Position numbers and translations under genes: made by a program. A stretch of DNA of 64,000 nucleotides from Wenyingzhuangia fucanilytica (GTDB lineage: Bacteria > Bacteroidota > Bacteroidia > Flavobacteriales > Flavobacteriaceae). Below, in pieces: positions 18,568-27,187 of this stretch. Within the stretch, counting starts at the first letter, position 1; every line of letters begins with the position of its first letter. The notes beneath the pieces are model-generated. The model was not told the origin of the DNA and did no database searches. It saw nothing but the letters and a program-made list of their open reading frames with translations. The stretch lies in NCBI RefSeq assembly GCF_001697185.1, contig NZ_CP014224.1:744001-808000 (forward strand), written 5' to 3'.

Positions 18568-20982
18568 ATGAAGATACACACATCATTTTTAAAATACGGA
18601 GGCTTATTTGCAATTGTTTTTTTATTACTCGTTTCTTGTCATCAAGAAACAGAAAAAGATGCTGCTAATTTAAAATTATGGTATCAACAACCAGCAAATG
18701 CAAGTAAAGAGTTAGCTTCTGTTATTGTTAACAGAAATAATCCAGAATGGCTAAAAGCTTTGCCTTTGGGGAATGGTGCTTTTGGAGCCATGGTTTATGG
18801 AGATGTAAATCAAGAACGCATTCAGTTAAACGAAGAAACCATGTGGTCTGGGAGTGTAGATGATAACGACAATCCTGAAGCGTTAAAAGCACAAGCAGAA
18901 ATTAGAAAATTACTTTTTGAAGGGAAATATAAAGAAGCTACAGCCTTAACAAGACAAACCCAAGTTTGTAAAGGAGCGGGTACTGGGCACGGAAAAGGGG
19001 CTAATGTACCGTTTGGTTGTTTCCAAACCCTAGGAGATTTGTGGATTGATTTTGAAAAAGAAAGTGATTATCAAAACTATCATAGAGAGTTAGATTTAGA
19101 AGAAGCGGTTGTTAGAGTTCAATATACTCAAGATGGAGTTACTTATAAAAGAGAACATTTTGTAAGTCATCCAGATCAATTAATGGTGGTAAAATTAACG
19201 GCTGATAAGCCAGGAAGTATATCTTTTAAAGGAACATTAACCAGACCAGAATATTACCAAACAAAAGCAGAAAAAGATCAATTGGTTATGCAAGGAGCAC
19301 TTTCTAATGGAAAAGGAGGAAAAGGTTTGGAGTATATGACCCGTTTGTCTGCCAAAAACAAAAATGGAACTTTAACATATAAGGATGATTATTTAGAAGT
19401 AGAAAATGCCGATGAGGTTATTCTTTATTTAACTGCATCTACCAATTATGTGTTGGATTATCCTAACTATAAAGGAAGAGATTATGTAACTATAACAGCA
19501 GAAAACCTTAAAAAAGGAAAAGAAAAATCTTATGAGGCTATTTTAGAAGCTCATACCAAAGAATATCAGAATTATTACAAAAGAGTAAGCCTTAAATTAA
19601 CGTCAGATTTAGATACCATTCCTACAGATGTAAGGTTACAAAACTTTAAAAAAGAAAAAGGAAAATCAGATTTACATTTGGTGGAACAATTGTATCAATA
19701 TGGTAGGTATTTATTGATTTCATCATCTAGACCAGGAACCATGCCTGCTAATTTACAAGGAATATGGGCAAATCAATTGCAAACTCCTTGGAATGGAGAT
19801 TACCATACAGATGTAAATGTACAAATGAATTATTGGTTGGCAGAAGTAGCCAATTTAGGAGAAATGCATTTGCCTTTGTTTGATTTAATGGAATCGTTAC
19901 AAGAGCCTGGAGCAAAAACCGCTAAAATTCATTACAATGCTAAAGGTTGGGTGGTTCATCCGGTGACCAATGTTTGGGGATTTACATCGCCTGGAGAAAA
20001 ATCAGATTGGGGAATGCACGTAGGAGCTGGAGCTTGGTTAACTACGCATATTATGGAGCATTATTACTTTACGTTGGATAAAGAATTTTTAAAGAATGAA
20101 TTTCCGGTATTAAAAGGAGCTACAGAATTTTATATGGATTGGTTAATTCCAGACCCTAAAACAGGGAAGTTAATTTCTGGTCCAACGGTGTCTCCAGAAA
20201 ATAAATTTAGAGCTCCTGACGGTAGTGTTAGTAAAATATGTATGGCTCCTGCTCACGATCAACAAGTAATTTGGCAGTTGTTTCAAAACTATATTGATGC
20301 TGCGAATGCTTTAGATAAAAACGATGCATTTTTAAATAGTGTAAAACAAGCTCAAGCACAGTTACAAGGTCCTAAAATAGGAAGTGACGGACGTTTGTTA
20401 GAGTGGAATGAGGAGTTTGAAGAAATTGAAAAAGGACACAGACATATTTCTCATTTATATGCACTACACCCAGGTTTCCAGATAGATGTTGATGAAACGC
20501 CTGAGTGGGCTACAGCAGCAAGAAAATCTTTAGATTATAGAATTCAACATGGTGGTGGTGCTACAGGTTGGAGCTCAGCTTGGTTAATAAATCAGTATGC
20601 TCGTTTAGGTGATGGCGATCTTGCAGAAAAGAGTTTAAAGACACTGTTATCAAAAAGAATTAGTCACAATTTATTTGGTCAACATCCACCTTTTCAAATA
20701 GATGCCAATTTTGGAGCTACAGCTGGAATTTCAGAAATGTTAATACAAAGTCATACCGGAGAAATTAGATTATTGCCTGCTTTACCGAGCAATTGGAAAA
20801 ATGGTGAAGTAAAAGGATTGTGTACCAAAGGTGGTTTTGTGGTAGACATTAAATGGCAAGATGGGAATTTAGTATCGGCAAAAATCCATGCAAAACAAGG
20901 AGGAGAGGCTAAGGTAAAGTACAAAGACAAAACAATTAGTATACATACAAAACCAGGAGAAAATATTGAGTTTCCACTATAA
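18568..20982 (+). CDS. GH95 alpha-L-fucosidase / alpha-L-galactosidase
   Basis: 804-aa lipoprotein (lipobox LVSC, Cys24). The N-terminal super-sandwich begins LWYQQPA and has LPLGNGAFGAMVYG (66-79). The (alpha/alpha)6 barrel has HTDVNVQMNYW (413-423), VSPEN with Glu544 as the candidate general acid, and FQIDANFG with Asp712. GH95 enzymes are inverting and release alpha-L-fucose or alpha-L-galactose. In the bifidobacterial fucosidase AfcA an Asn-x-Asn pair activates water; here the pair reads Asp415-x-Asn417. Its placement between sulfatases suggests that its substrate is exposed after desulfation. The family is certain; the sugar is not. Confidence 0.93.
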   Translation: MKIHTSFLKYGGLFAIVFLLLVSCHQETEKDAANLKLWYQQPANASKELASVIVNRNNPEWLKALPLGNGAFGAMVYGDVNQERIQLNEETMWSGSVDDNDNPEALKAQAEIRKLLFEGKYKEATALTRQTQVCKGAGTGHGKGANVPFGCFQTLGDLWIDFEKESDYQNYHRELDLEEAVVRVQYTQDGVTYKREHFVSHPDQLMVVKLTADKPGSISFKGTLTRPEYYQTKAEKDQLVMQGALSNGKGGKGLEYMTRLSAKNKNGTLTYKDDYLEVENADEVILYLTASTNYVLDYPNYKGRDYVTITAENLKKGKEKSYEAILEAHTKEYQNYYKRVSLKLTSDLDTIPTDVRLQNFKKEKGKSDLHLVEQLYQYGRYLLISSSRPGTMPANLQGIWANQLQTPWNGDYHTDVNVQMNYWLAEVANLGEMHLPLFDLMESLQEPGAKTAKIHYNAKGWVVHPVTNVWGFTSPGEKSDWGMHVGAGAWLTTHIMEHYYFTLDKEFLKNEFPVLKGATEFYMDWLIPDPKTGKLISGPTVSPENKFRAPDGSVSKICMAPAHDQQVIWQLFQNYIDAANALDKNDAFLNSVKQAQAQLQGPKIGSDGRLLEWNEEFEEIEKGHRHISHLYALHPGFQIDVDETPEWATAARKSLDYRIQHGGGATGWSSAWLINQYARLGDGDLAEKSLKTLLSKRISHNLFGQHPPFQIDANFGATAGISEMLIQSHTGEIRLLPALPSNWKNGEVKGLCTKGGFVVDIKWQDGNLVSAKIHAKQGGEAKVKYKDKTISIHTKPGENIEFPL

Positions 20983-21023
20983 AAAATAGTTCCTGAATAC
21001 ATAATAAAATTAAAAATAGTAAA

Positions 21024-22586
21024 ATGATATCACAAAGATTTAAACGATACTCAATAGCATTGTTGTTACTTACGGTAACACCAAATGTATTTGCACAAAA
21101 TAAAAATCAGTCCCCAAACATCATTTATATTCTTGCAGATGATTTAGGTTACGGAGATGTTAAAACGTTTAATCCTAACGGAAAAATTCCCACTCCAAAT
21201 ATGGATAAAATGGCAGCAAATGGAATTAAATTTACAGATGCTCATACTTCATCAGCTGTTTGTACACCTACGCGCTACGGAATTTTAACAGGTCGTTACA
21301 ATTGGAGAACCCCTTTAAAACAAAGTGTGTTAAGTGGGTACTCTAAATCTTTAATTAAAAAAGAGCGTACCACTGTGGCTGATGTATTAAAAAGTAAAGG
21401 ATACAACACTGCTTATATAGGAAAATGGCATTTAGGTTGGGATTGGAAACTTGTAGATGAAAACGAAAAAATTAGTGATAAATATGATGCTAAAGCTAAA
21501 GTTGATTTCTCCAAGCCTATTCAAAATGGACCATCCACTCACGGATTTGATTATTCTTTTGGTTTTTGTGGTTCTTTAGACATGCCTCCTTATGTGTTTG
21601 TAGAAAATGATATGCCAACCATGGTACCTACCAAAACCACTGTAAATATGGATAGTAAAGGGTTTTGGAGAAAAGGATTGACTTCTGATGATTTTGATCA
21701 TACCAATTTGTTACAGGATTTAACAGATAGAGCTGTAAGTTATATTAGTAACCAAGCTAAAGAAAAAGAACCTTTCTTTTTATATTTTCCATTGCCTGCA
21801 CCACATACTCCTATTTTACCAACTACAGAATTTTTAGGAAAAAGTAATACCAATATGTATGGGGATTTTGTAATGCAAGTGGATGATGTACTAAGGCAAG
21901 TAAGAACTGTTTTAAAAGAGCAAGGAATTGCAGAAAACACTTTGGTGGTGTTTACTAGTGATAATGGATGTTCTCCTAGAGCAAATTTTGAAGAGTTACA
22001 AAAAGTAAAGCACAATCCTAGTTATAAGTTTAGAGGCTCTAAGGCTGATATATACGAAGGAGGACACAGAGTTCCGTTTATAGTAGAGTGGCCAGCAAAA
22101 GGATTAAAAAATGCAATATCAGACAAAACCATTTGTACTACAGACTTTTTAGCAACTTGTGCAGATATTACAGGTTATAAATTACAAGATGCAGAAGGGG
22201 TTGATAGTTACAGTATGTTACCTCTAATTACAGGTGAAAAGAATGATGATATTCGTGAATACACAGTTCATCATTCTATAGATGGTTCTTTTGCCATTAG
22301 AAAAGGAGATTGGAAATTGAGTGTTTGTAAAGGTTCTGGTGGATGGTCTTATCCAAAGTTAAGCGATATTAAAAAAGAAAAATTAGACTTGCCAGATATG
22401 CAGTTGTACCATCTTAAAAAGGATATTGGAGAAACTACAAATGTAATTGCTGAGCATCCAAAAGTGGCAGCAGAATTAAAAGCAGCTCTTAAAAAAATCA
22501 TTTTAGACGGTAGAAGTACTAAAGGAAAAAAACAAGAAAATGATGGAATGGAAGGATGGAAACAAATTCAACCAATTATAAATTAA
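21024..22586 (+). CDS. S1 sulfatase (CTPTR type)
   Basis: Secreted 520-aa sulfatase (signal peptide ending VFAQ, residue 25). ILADDLGYGD holds the metal site. CTPTRYG starts at Cys80 and has Thr where most relatives have Ser. GKWHLG has Lys134 and His136, and FTSDNG follows. It is related to the sulfatases at 39795 and 41398, sharing VCTP[ST]RYG-type motifs and a KGSGG-W/F segment before the C-terminal subdomain. It is seven bases before the GH36-like gene, which suggests cotranscription and translational coupling. It hydrolyses a sulfate ester of unknown position. Confidence 0.92.
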   Translation: MISQRFKRYSIALLLLTVTPNVFAQNKNQSPNIIYILADDLGYGDVKTFNPNGKIPTPNMDKMAANGIKFTDAHTSSAVCTPTRYGILTGRYNWRTPLKQSVLSGYSKSLIKKERTTVADVLKSKGYNTAYIGKWHLGWDWKLVDENEKISDKYDAKAKVDFSKPIQNGPSTHGFDYSFGFCGSLDMPPYVFVENDMPTMVPTKTTVNMDSKGFWRKGLTSDDFDHTNLLQDLTDRAVSYISNQAKEKEPFFLYFPLPAPHTPILPTTEFLGKSNTNMYGDFVMQVDDVLRQVRTVLKEQGIAENTLVVFTSDNGCSPRANFEELQKVKHNPSYKFRGSKADIYEGGHRVPFIVEWPAKGLKNAISDKTICTTDFLATCADITGYKLQDAEGVDSYSMLPLITGEKNDDIREYTVHHSIDGSFAIRKGDWKLSVCKGSGGWSYPKLSDIKKEKLDLPDMQLYHLKKDIGETTNVIAEHPKVAAELKAALKKIILDGRSTKGKKQENDGMEGWKQIQPIIN

Positions 22587-22592
22587 ACAACT

Positions 22593-24698
22593 ATGCGTAA
22601 TTATTTAAAACTAGGTGTTTCTTTTTTGTTGGTAATGTTAGTAGTTGCTTGTAGTTACAGTCCATCAGAAAAAGAAGTAAAGGATTATGAAAACATCCCA
22701 GAAACCATAAACTTAAATCAATTAAATACCACCAAAGGTATTTTACGATTAAATAAGCAAGAAGTTACTCCAAATGCAGAGGGTATTATTGCCGAAATAA
22801 AACTAGAATTACCCAAGTTTAAAAAAGGAATTTACTACCGTCCATTTTCAGAAAAACTAGCTGCAGGAAATAGGGTAGAACCACTTTGGTTTGATGATAT
22901 CTCAGAATTAAACAATTACAAACATCAAAAACCAAGAATGGACAGTCATGTAAATCTTGGGGCATTTATGATGTTGCAACAAGAAAATGGCGAGTACTTG
23001 GCTCTGTTGCCATTAACATCAAACCGCATAGGGAATACGTTTAGTGTACACAATAACAATATGTATATCACCATGGCAACTTATGGTACAGCAACAGAAA
23101 ATGTATCTGTTCCTTTTGTAAGTTATGCACAATCTAAAAATCCTTACGAAGCAGCAAGACAAGTTTGGGAGTTGGCTATGCAAATGGATGAAATTAAGGA
23201 AAATATCAACTGGAGAGAACAAAAAGAATATCCAGAAGCTTATAACTATTTAGGGTGGTGTTCTTGGGAACATTACAAGCATAAAATAAACGAAGAAATT
23301 ATTTTAAAAGCAGCTAAGGATATTAAAACAAGTTCCATTCCTTTTAGATGGATGTTAATAGACGATGGATATTTAGATCATAAACAAAATGCTTTATTGT
23401 CTTTTGGAGTAGATAAGAAAAAGTTTCCTAACGGATGGGAACCTATTATGGCTCAAAAAGATGAGAAAATAAAATGGTTTGGAATCTGGAGACATTTTAA
23501 CGGTTATTTTGGAGGGGTTTCTTTAAACCATCACATGCCACAATTACAAGATTATTTGATAGAGAGAAATCCAAGAGGGAAAAGGAAATTTTACATGCCT
23601 AAAATTTCAGAAGAAGCAGCCAATGCTTTTTACCATGAAATGACAGAGCATACTAAAAAAAGTGGTTTTGATATTATTAAAGTAGATTTTCAATCGGATA
23701 ATTTCCGTAACAATACAGGAGCTAGCAATGCTATTTTAGGAGTACATTATAACAATACTGCTCTAGAAGAAAATACCAAAAGCAAAGGTTTAATGTTTTT
23801 AAACTGTATTGCTCAACAAAGTTTTAATGTATTTAATCACAGATACAGTGCTTTAATAAGAGGGAGTGTAGATTACAAAACTACAAAAGATCGTTTAGAC
23901 GTTACCTTAGTACAAAACTTTGCCAATGCCTTTTGGTTAGGGCACACGCATTGGTTAGATCAAGATATGTTTTTTGCCAATTTTAAAGAAACAGCTCAAT
24001 TAATGGCAGTAGCAAGAGCAATGTCTGGAGGGCCTATTTACTTGTCTGATGAACCTGAAAACATTGATGACACGGTGTTAAAACCATTAACATATAAAGA
24101 TGGTCGTATTGTGGGAACGTTAGCACCAGCAGTGCCTTTGCCAGAAAGTTTAATGCAAGATCCTTATGCTGATGACAAAGCGTTTAAAGTAATTGCTCCT
24201 TTACAAAACAAAACCGCAGCTATTATGGCTGTTAATTTAAACCAGAATGATAAAGAGGTTACTACACAAGTTTCTTTAAAAGATTATGCTTTTGCTGGAG
24301 GAATGATTCAGCCTTATAAGGGCTTATGGCAAACACCAAAAGAAGGAGTTTTGTTGTACGATTATTATAACAAAACCGCACAAGTTTTAAAAGACGATTA
24401 TTCATTTACGTTGGCATCAAGAAAAGAACGTTTGCTATTGTTAAATCCTATTAAAGAAGGATGGGCAGTAATTGGTAGACCCGATAAATATTTATCTGGA
24501 GCTACGTATGAATTGTTAAATGTTGATGAACAATATGTAAACATAAAAATGATAGAAGATGGTTCGTTGTTATTATGGACTAACGGAAAAATACCAACTT
24601 CAGAAAACTTTGAATTTACAGACTTAGGAAATGGATTGTGGCAAGGGAATTTAATCAACCCTGTGGATAGCAAAGAATATATTATTTCTAAAAAGTAA
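22593..24698 (+). CDS. GH36 alpha-galactosidase-like (raffinose synthase/Sip1 type)
   Basis: 701-aa lipoprotein (lipobox VVAC, Cys20). Residues 218-228 (YNYLGWCSWEH) and 253-260 (WMLIDDGY) are the hallmark of the Sip1/raffinose-synthase branch of GH36. IIKVDF places the likely nucleophile at Asp365, and the RGSVDY region (about 426-431) supplies the likely acid/base Asp430. It should act on alpha-galactosides or related sugars with retention of configuration. In this locus it may remove alpha-galactose from a fucogalactan-type chain. The C-terminal sheet ends in a small beta-domain. It starts 6 nt after the sulfatase and ends 8 nt before GH95. Confidence 0.83.
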   Translation: MRNYLKLGVSFLLVMLVVACSYSPSEKEVKDYENIPETINLNQLNTTKGILRLNKQEVTPNAEGIIAEIKLELPKFKKGIYYRPFSEKLAAGNRVEPLWFDDISELNNYKHQKPRMDSHVNLGAFMMLQQENGEYLALLPLTSNRIGNTFSVHNNNMYITMATYGTATENVSVPFVSYAQSKNPYEAARQVWELAMQMDEIKENINWREQKEYPEAYNYLGWCSWEHYKHKINEEIILKAAKDIKTSSIPFRWMLIDDGYLDHKQNALLSFGVDKKKFPNGWEPIMAQKDEKIKWFGIWRHFNGYFGGVSLNHHMPQLQDYLIERNPRGKRKFYMPKISEEAANAFYHEMTEHTKKSGFDIIKVDFQSDNFRNNTGASNAILGVHYNNTALEENTKSKGLMFLNCIAQQSFNVFNHRYSALIRGSVDYKTTKDRLDVTLVQNFANAFWLGHTHWLDQDMFFANFKETAQLMAVARAMSGGPIYLSDEPENIDDTVLKPLTYKDGRIVGTLAPAVPLPESLMQDPYADDKAFKVIAPLQNKTAAIMAVNLNQNDKEVTTQVSLKDYAFAGGMIQPYKGLWQTPKEGVLLYDYYNKTAQVLKDDYSFTLASRKERLLLLNPIKEGWAVIGRPDKYLSGATYELLNVDEQYVNIKMIEDGSLLLWTNGKIPTSENFEFTDLGNGLWQGNLINPVDSKEYIISKK

Positions 24699-24706
24699 TA
24701 AAATAT

Positions 24707-27184
24707 ATGAAGTTTATTATCTCCTTATTAATACTGATTTTTTCAAGTTTACAAGCTCATGCTCAGTTTACTTTAACATATAACGAGCCTGCAAGTCCGT
24801 TTACCCAAGAACAAAGAAATAATTACAACAAAAACGGGTATATACAAGAAGCATTACCGCTTGGAAATGGAAGGTTAGGAGCCATGTTTTCTGGAGGAAT
24901 TGCACAAGAGCATATCATGATGAATGAAATTACCTTGTGGATGAACAGCAAACGAGGGTTAGATTCAGTTGCGCAATCTGGAACAAGAATAGGAGCTCAT
25001 AAAAATTTTCATAAAGTAAGAAAAACATACCAAGAGGAACATTATGGTACAGGAGAAAATAGTATGGAGGCTACGGCCACTAAATATTTAAGTACCCAAC
25101 AACCCTTAGGAAATTATGCACCGTTTGCAGATGTGTACGTGTCAACAGGTCATCAAACCAAAGATATTAGTCATTACAATCGTTCTTTAGATATTCATAA
25201 AGGTGTGGGAACGGTTCATTACAATATTGGAAAATCGGAATACACTAGAACGTATTTTTCTAGTCATCCACATGATGTAGTAGTTGCTCGTTATACGGCT
25301 AAAAAAGCTACAATGAATCTTACCATTCATACAAGTTCTTTACATAAAATTACCCATGTACAAGCAAAAGGACAGAGAATTGTATTGCAAGGAGAAGCTG
25401 CTATGGAGAAAGATCCTGTGCAGTTTATGCAAAGCATTTTTGTAGATGCTGGAAAAGCAGAAATCATAGCGCAACAAGATGGTTCTTTAAAGATTAAAAA
25501 CGCCACGGATGTTAAAATTTATGTAGCAGCTTATACAGATTACCTTCCTGTTTATCCAACATTTAAACGACGTGATTATATAGCAGATACTGAAAAAACA
25601 TTAAAAAAAGCGGTTGAGGTAGGGTATCAAGAACTTAAAGAAATGCATCAAAATGATGTTTCAGCATTGATGGATCAATGTCAATTGAACTTAAATTACC
25701 AACCTTCTGGTGTTACTACAGATCAACTAATTGCTCAAGGTTCAAGCATTGAGTTGGAAAACCTTTATTTTAATTATGCTCGTTATTTACAAGTAAGTTC
25801 ATCGCGTACAGCATCGGTACCTTCAAATTTACAAGGTTTGTGGAATGGTCATTTAAAACCTGCTTGGAATGCCGATTATCATACAGATATTAATTTGGCT
25901 ATGAACTATTGGATGGTAGAGACTGCCAACTTGCCTAATTCTTTTAATCCTTACGTGTCTTATTTAAAAACGATTGCTGAGTCTGGTAAACATACTGCCA
26001 AAGAATCTTTTGGCATAGAAAAAGGTTGGAGTATGGGACTTAATGGAAATGTATTTGGATTTACAGCACCCAATGTACATGGTAGAAGAATGCAACAATC
26101 TGGAGCTTGGTTGTGCCAGAATTTATTTGAACATTATGCTTTTAGTAAAGACAAAAAATATTTAGAAGAAATTTATCCCATTTTAAAAGGAGCAGCAGAG
26201 TTTTATGTAGCGTTTTTAGCTCCATGGAAAGATGGTTCTTTAGTAATATATCCAACTTGGTCTCCAGAAAATGCCTATTTGGTAAAAGAGTTTGGAAAGT
26301 TAAACAAACAAGCTTATGGAGCTTCTTTTGAACAACAATTGGTGTTGAATTTATTTACAGATTATATAGAGGCTTCTGTGGTTTTAAATAGAGATAAAGC
26401 CTTTAGAAAAACCGTACAAGAAACCATTCCTAAACTTTGTCCTCAAAAAATAGGACAGTATGGTCAGGTACAAGAATGGCCAGAAGATTGGGACAATCCT
26501 ACAGATCATCATAGACATATTTCTCATTTAATAGCCTTACACCCAGGACGAGATTTTTCACCATTAACAACTCCAGAACTATCAAATGCTGCCTTGGTAA
26601 CCATGAAACATAGAGGAGATATTTCTACAGGTTGGAGTACGGCTTGGAAAACTAATTTTTGGGCAAGACTACATAATGGTGATAAAGCATATCAATTTTA
26701 TCAGTTTTTAACCGCTAAAAGAACTTATGCTAATTTGTTCGATTTTCATCCTCCTTTTCAAATTGATGGAAACTTTGGGGGAACTGCTGGCGTATGCGAG
26801 ATGCTATTGCAAAGTCACCTAAGAAGTGTTAATAATAAAGCTGATAATATTCAAGAAGCAGCATTTGTGGCTTATCAAAATACATCAGAAAACAAGAAAC
26901 ATTTTGTTCCTGTAGCTCCTAAAGAATCTATAGCAAATGCTCCTTATATACTACACTTGTTGCCAGCTTTACCATCGGCTTGGTCTAAAGGAAGTGTTAA
27001 AGGGTTAAGAGCTCGTGGAGGTTTAGAGGTAGATATAACATGGGATCACGGAGTGTTGGTAAACGCTATCATTTACGCTAAAACCAACAGTGTGTTTAGA
27101 GTTTTTCATCAAGGAAAATTAAGTTCAGTTATTTCATTAAAAGAAGGTGTTTCAATTCAATGGAATAGTAACAGCAAAAAATAA
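24707..27184 (+). CDS. GH95 family glycosidase with an insertion
   Basis: Secreted 825-aa protein (signal peptide ending AHAQ, residue 20). GH95 landmarks are [12 protein letters not shown] (50-61), HTDINLAMNYW (392-402), WSPEN (Glu521) and FQIDGNFGG (Asp687). As in the GH95 at 18568, the first residue of the Asn-x-Asn pair is Asp (Asp394). After EMLLQSH it carries an extra segment of about 45 residues before LLPALP that the two other GH95 proteins here lack. The N-terminal domain also differs in length. It probably releases L-fucose, L-galactose or a related alpha-sugar. It starts 8 nt after GH36 and ends 3 nt before GH116. Confidence 0.9.
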   Translation: MKFIISLLILIFSSLQAHAQFTLTYNEPASPFTQEQRNNYNKNGYIQEALPLGNGRLGAMFSGGIAQEHIMMNEITLWMNSKRGLDSVAQSGTRIGAHKNFHKVRKTYQEEHYGTGENSMEATATKYLSTQQPLGNYAPFADVYVSTGHQTKDISHYNRSLDIHKGVGTVHYNIGKSEYTRTYFSSHPHDVVVARYTAKKATMNLTIHTSSLHKITHVQAKGQRIVLQGEAAMEKDPVQFMQSIFVDAGKAEIIAQQDGSLKIKNATDVKIYVAAYTDYLPVYPTFKRRDYIADTEKTLKKAVEVGYQELKEMHQNDVSALMDQCQLNLNYQPSGVTTDQLIAQGSSIELENLYFNYARYLQVSSSRTASVPSNLQGLWNGHLKPAWNADYHTDINLAMNYWMVETANLPNSFNPYVSYLKTIAESGKHTAKESFGIEKGWSMGLNGNVFGFTAPNVHGRRMQQSGAWLCQNLFEHYAFSKDKKYLEEIYPILKGAAEFYVAFLAPWKDGSLVIYPTWSPENAYLVKEFGKLNKQAYGASFEQQLVLNLFTDYIEASVVLNRDKAFRKTVQETIPKLCPQKIGQYGQVQEWPEDWDNPTDHHRHISHLIALHPGRDFSPLTTPELSNAALVTMKHRGDISTGWSTAWKTNFWARLHNGDKAYQFYQFLTAKRTYANLFDFHPPFQIDGNFGGTAGVCEMLLQSHLRSVNNKADNIQEAAFVAYQNTSENKKHFVPVAPKESIANAPYILHLLPALPSAWSKGSVKGLRARGGLEVDITWDHGVLVNAIIYAKTNSVFRVFHQGKLSSVISLKEGVSIQWNSNSKK

Positions 27185-27187
27185 GTT

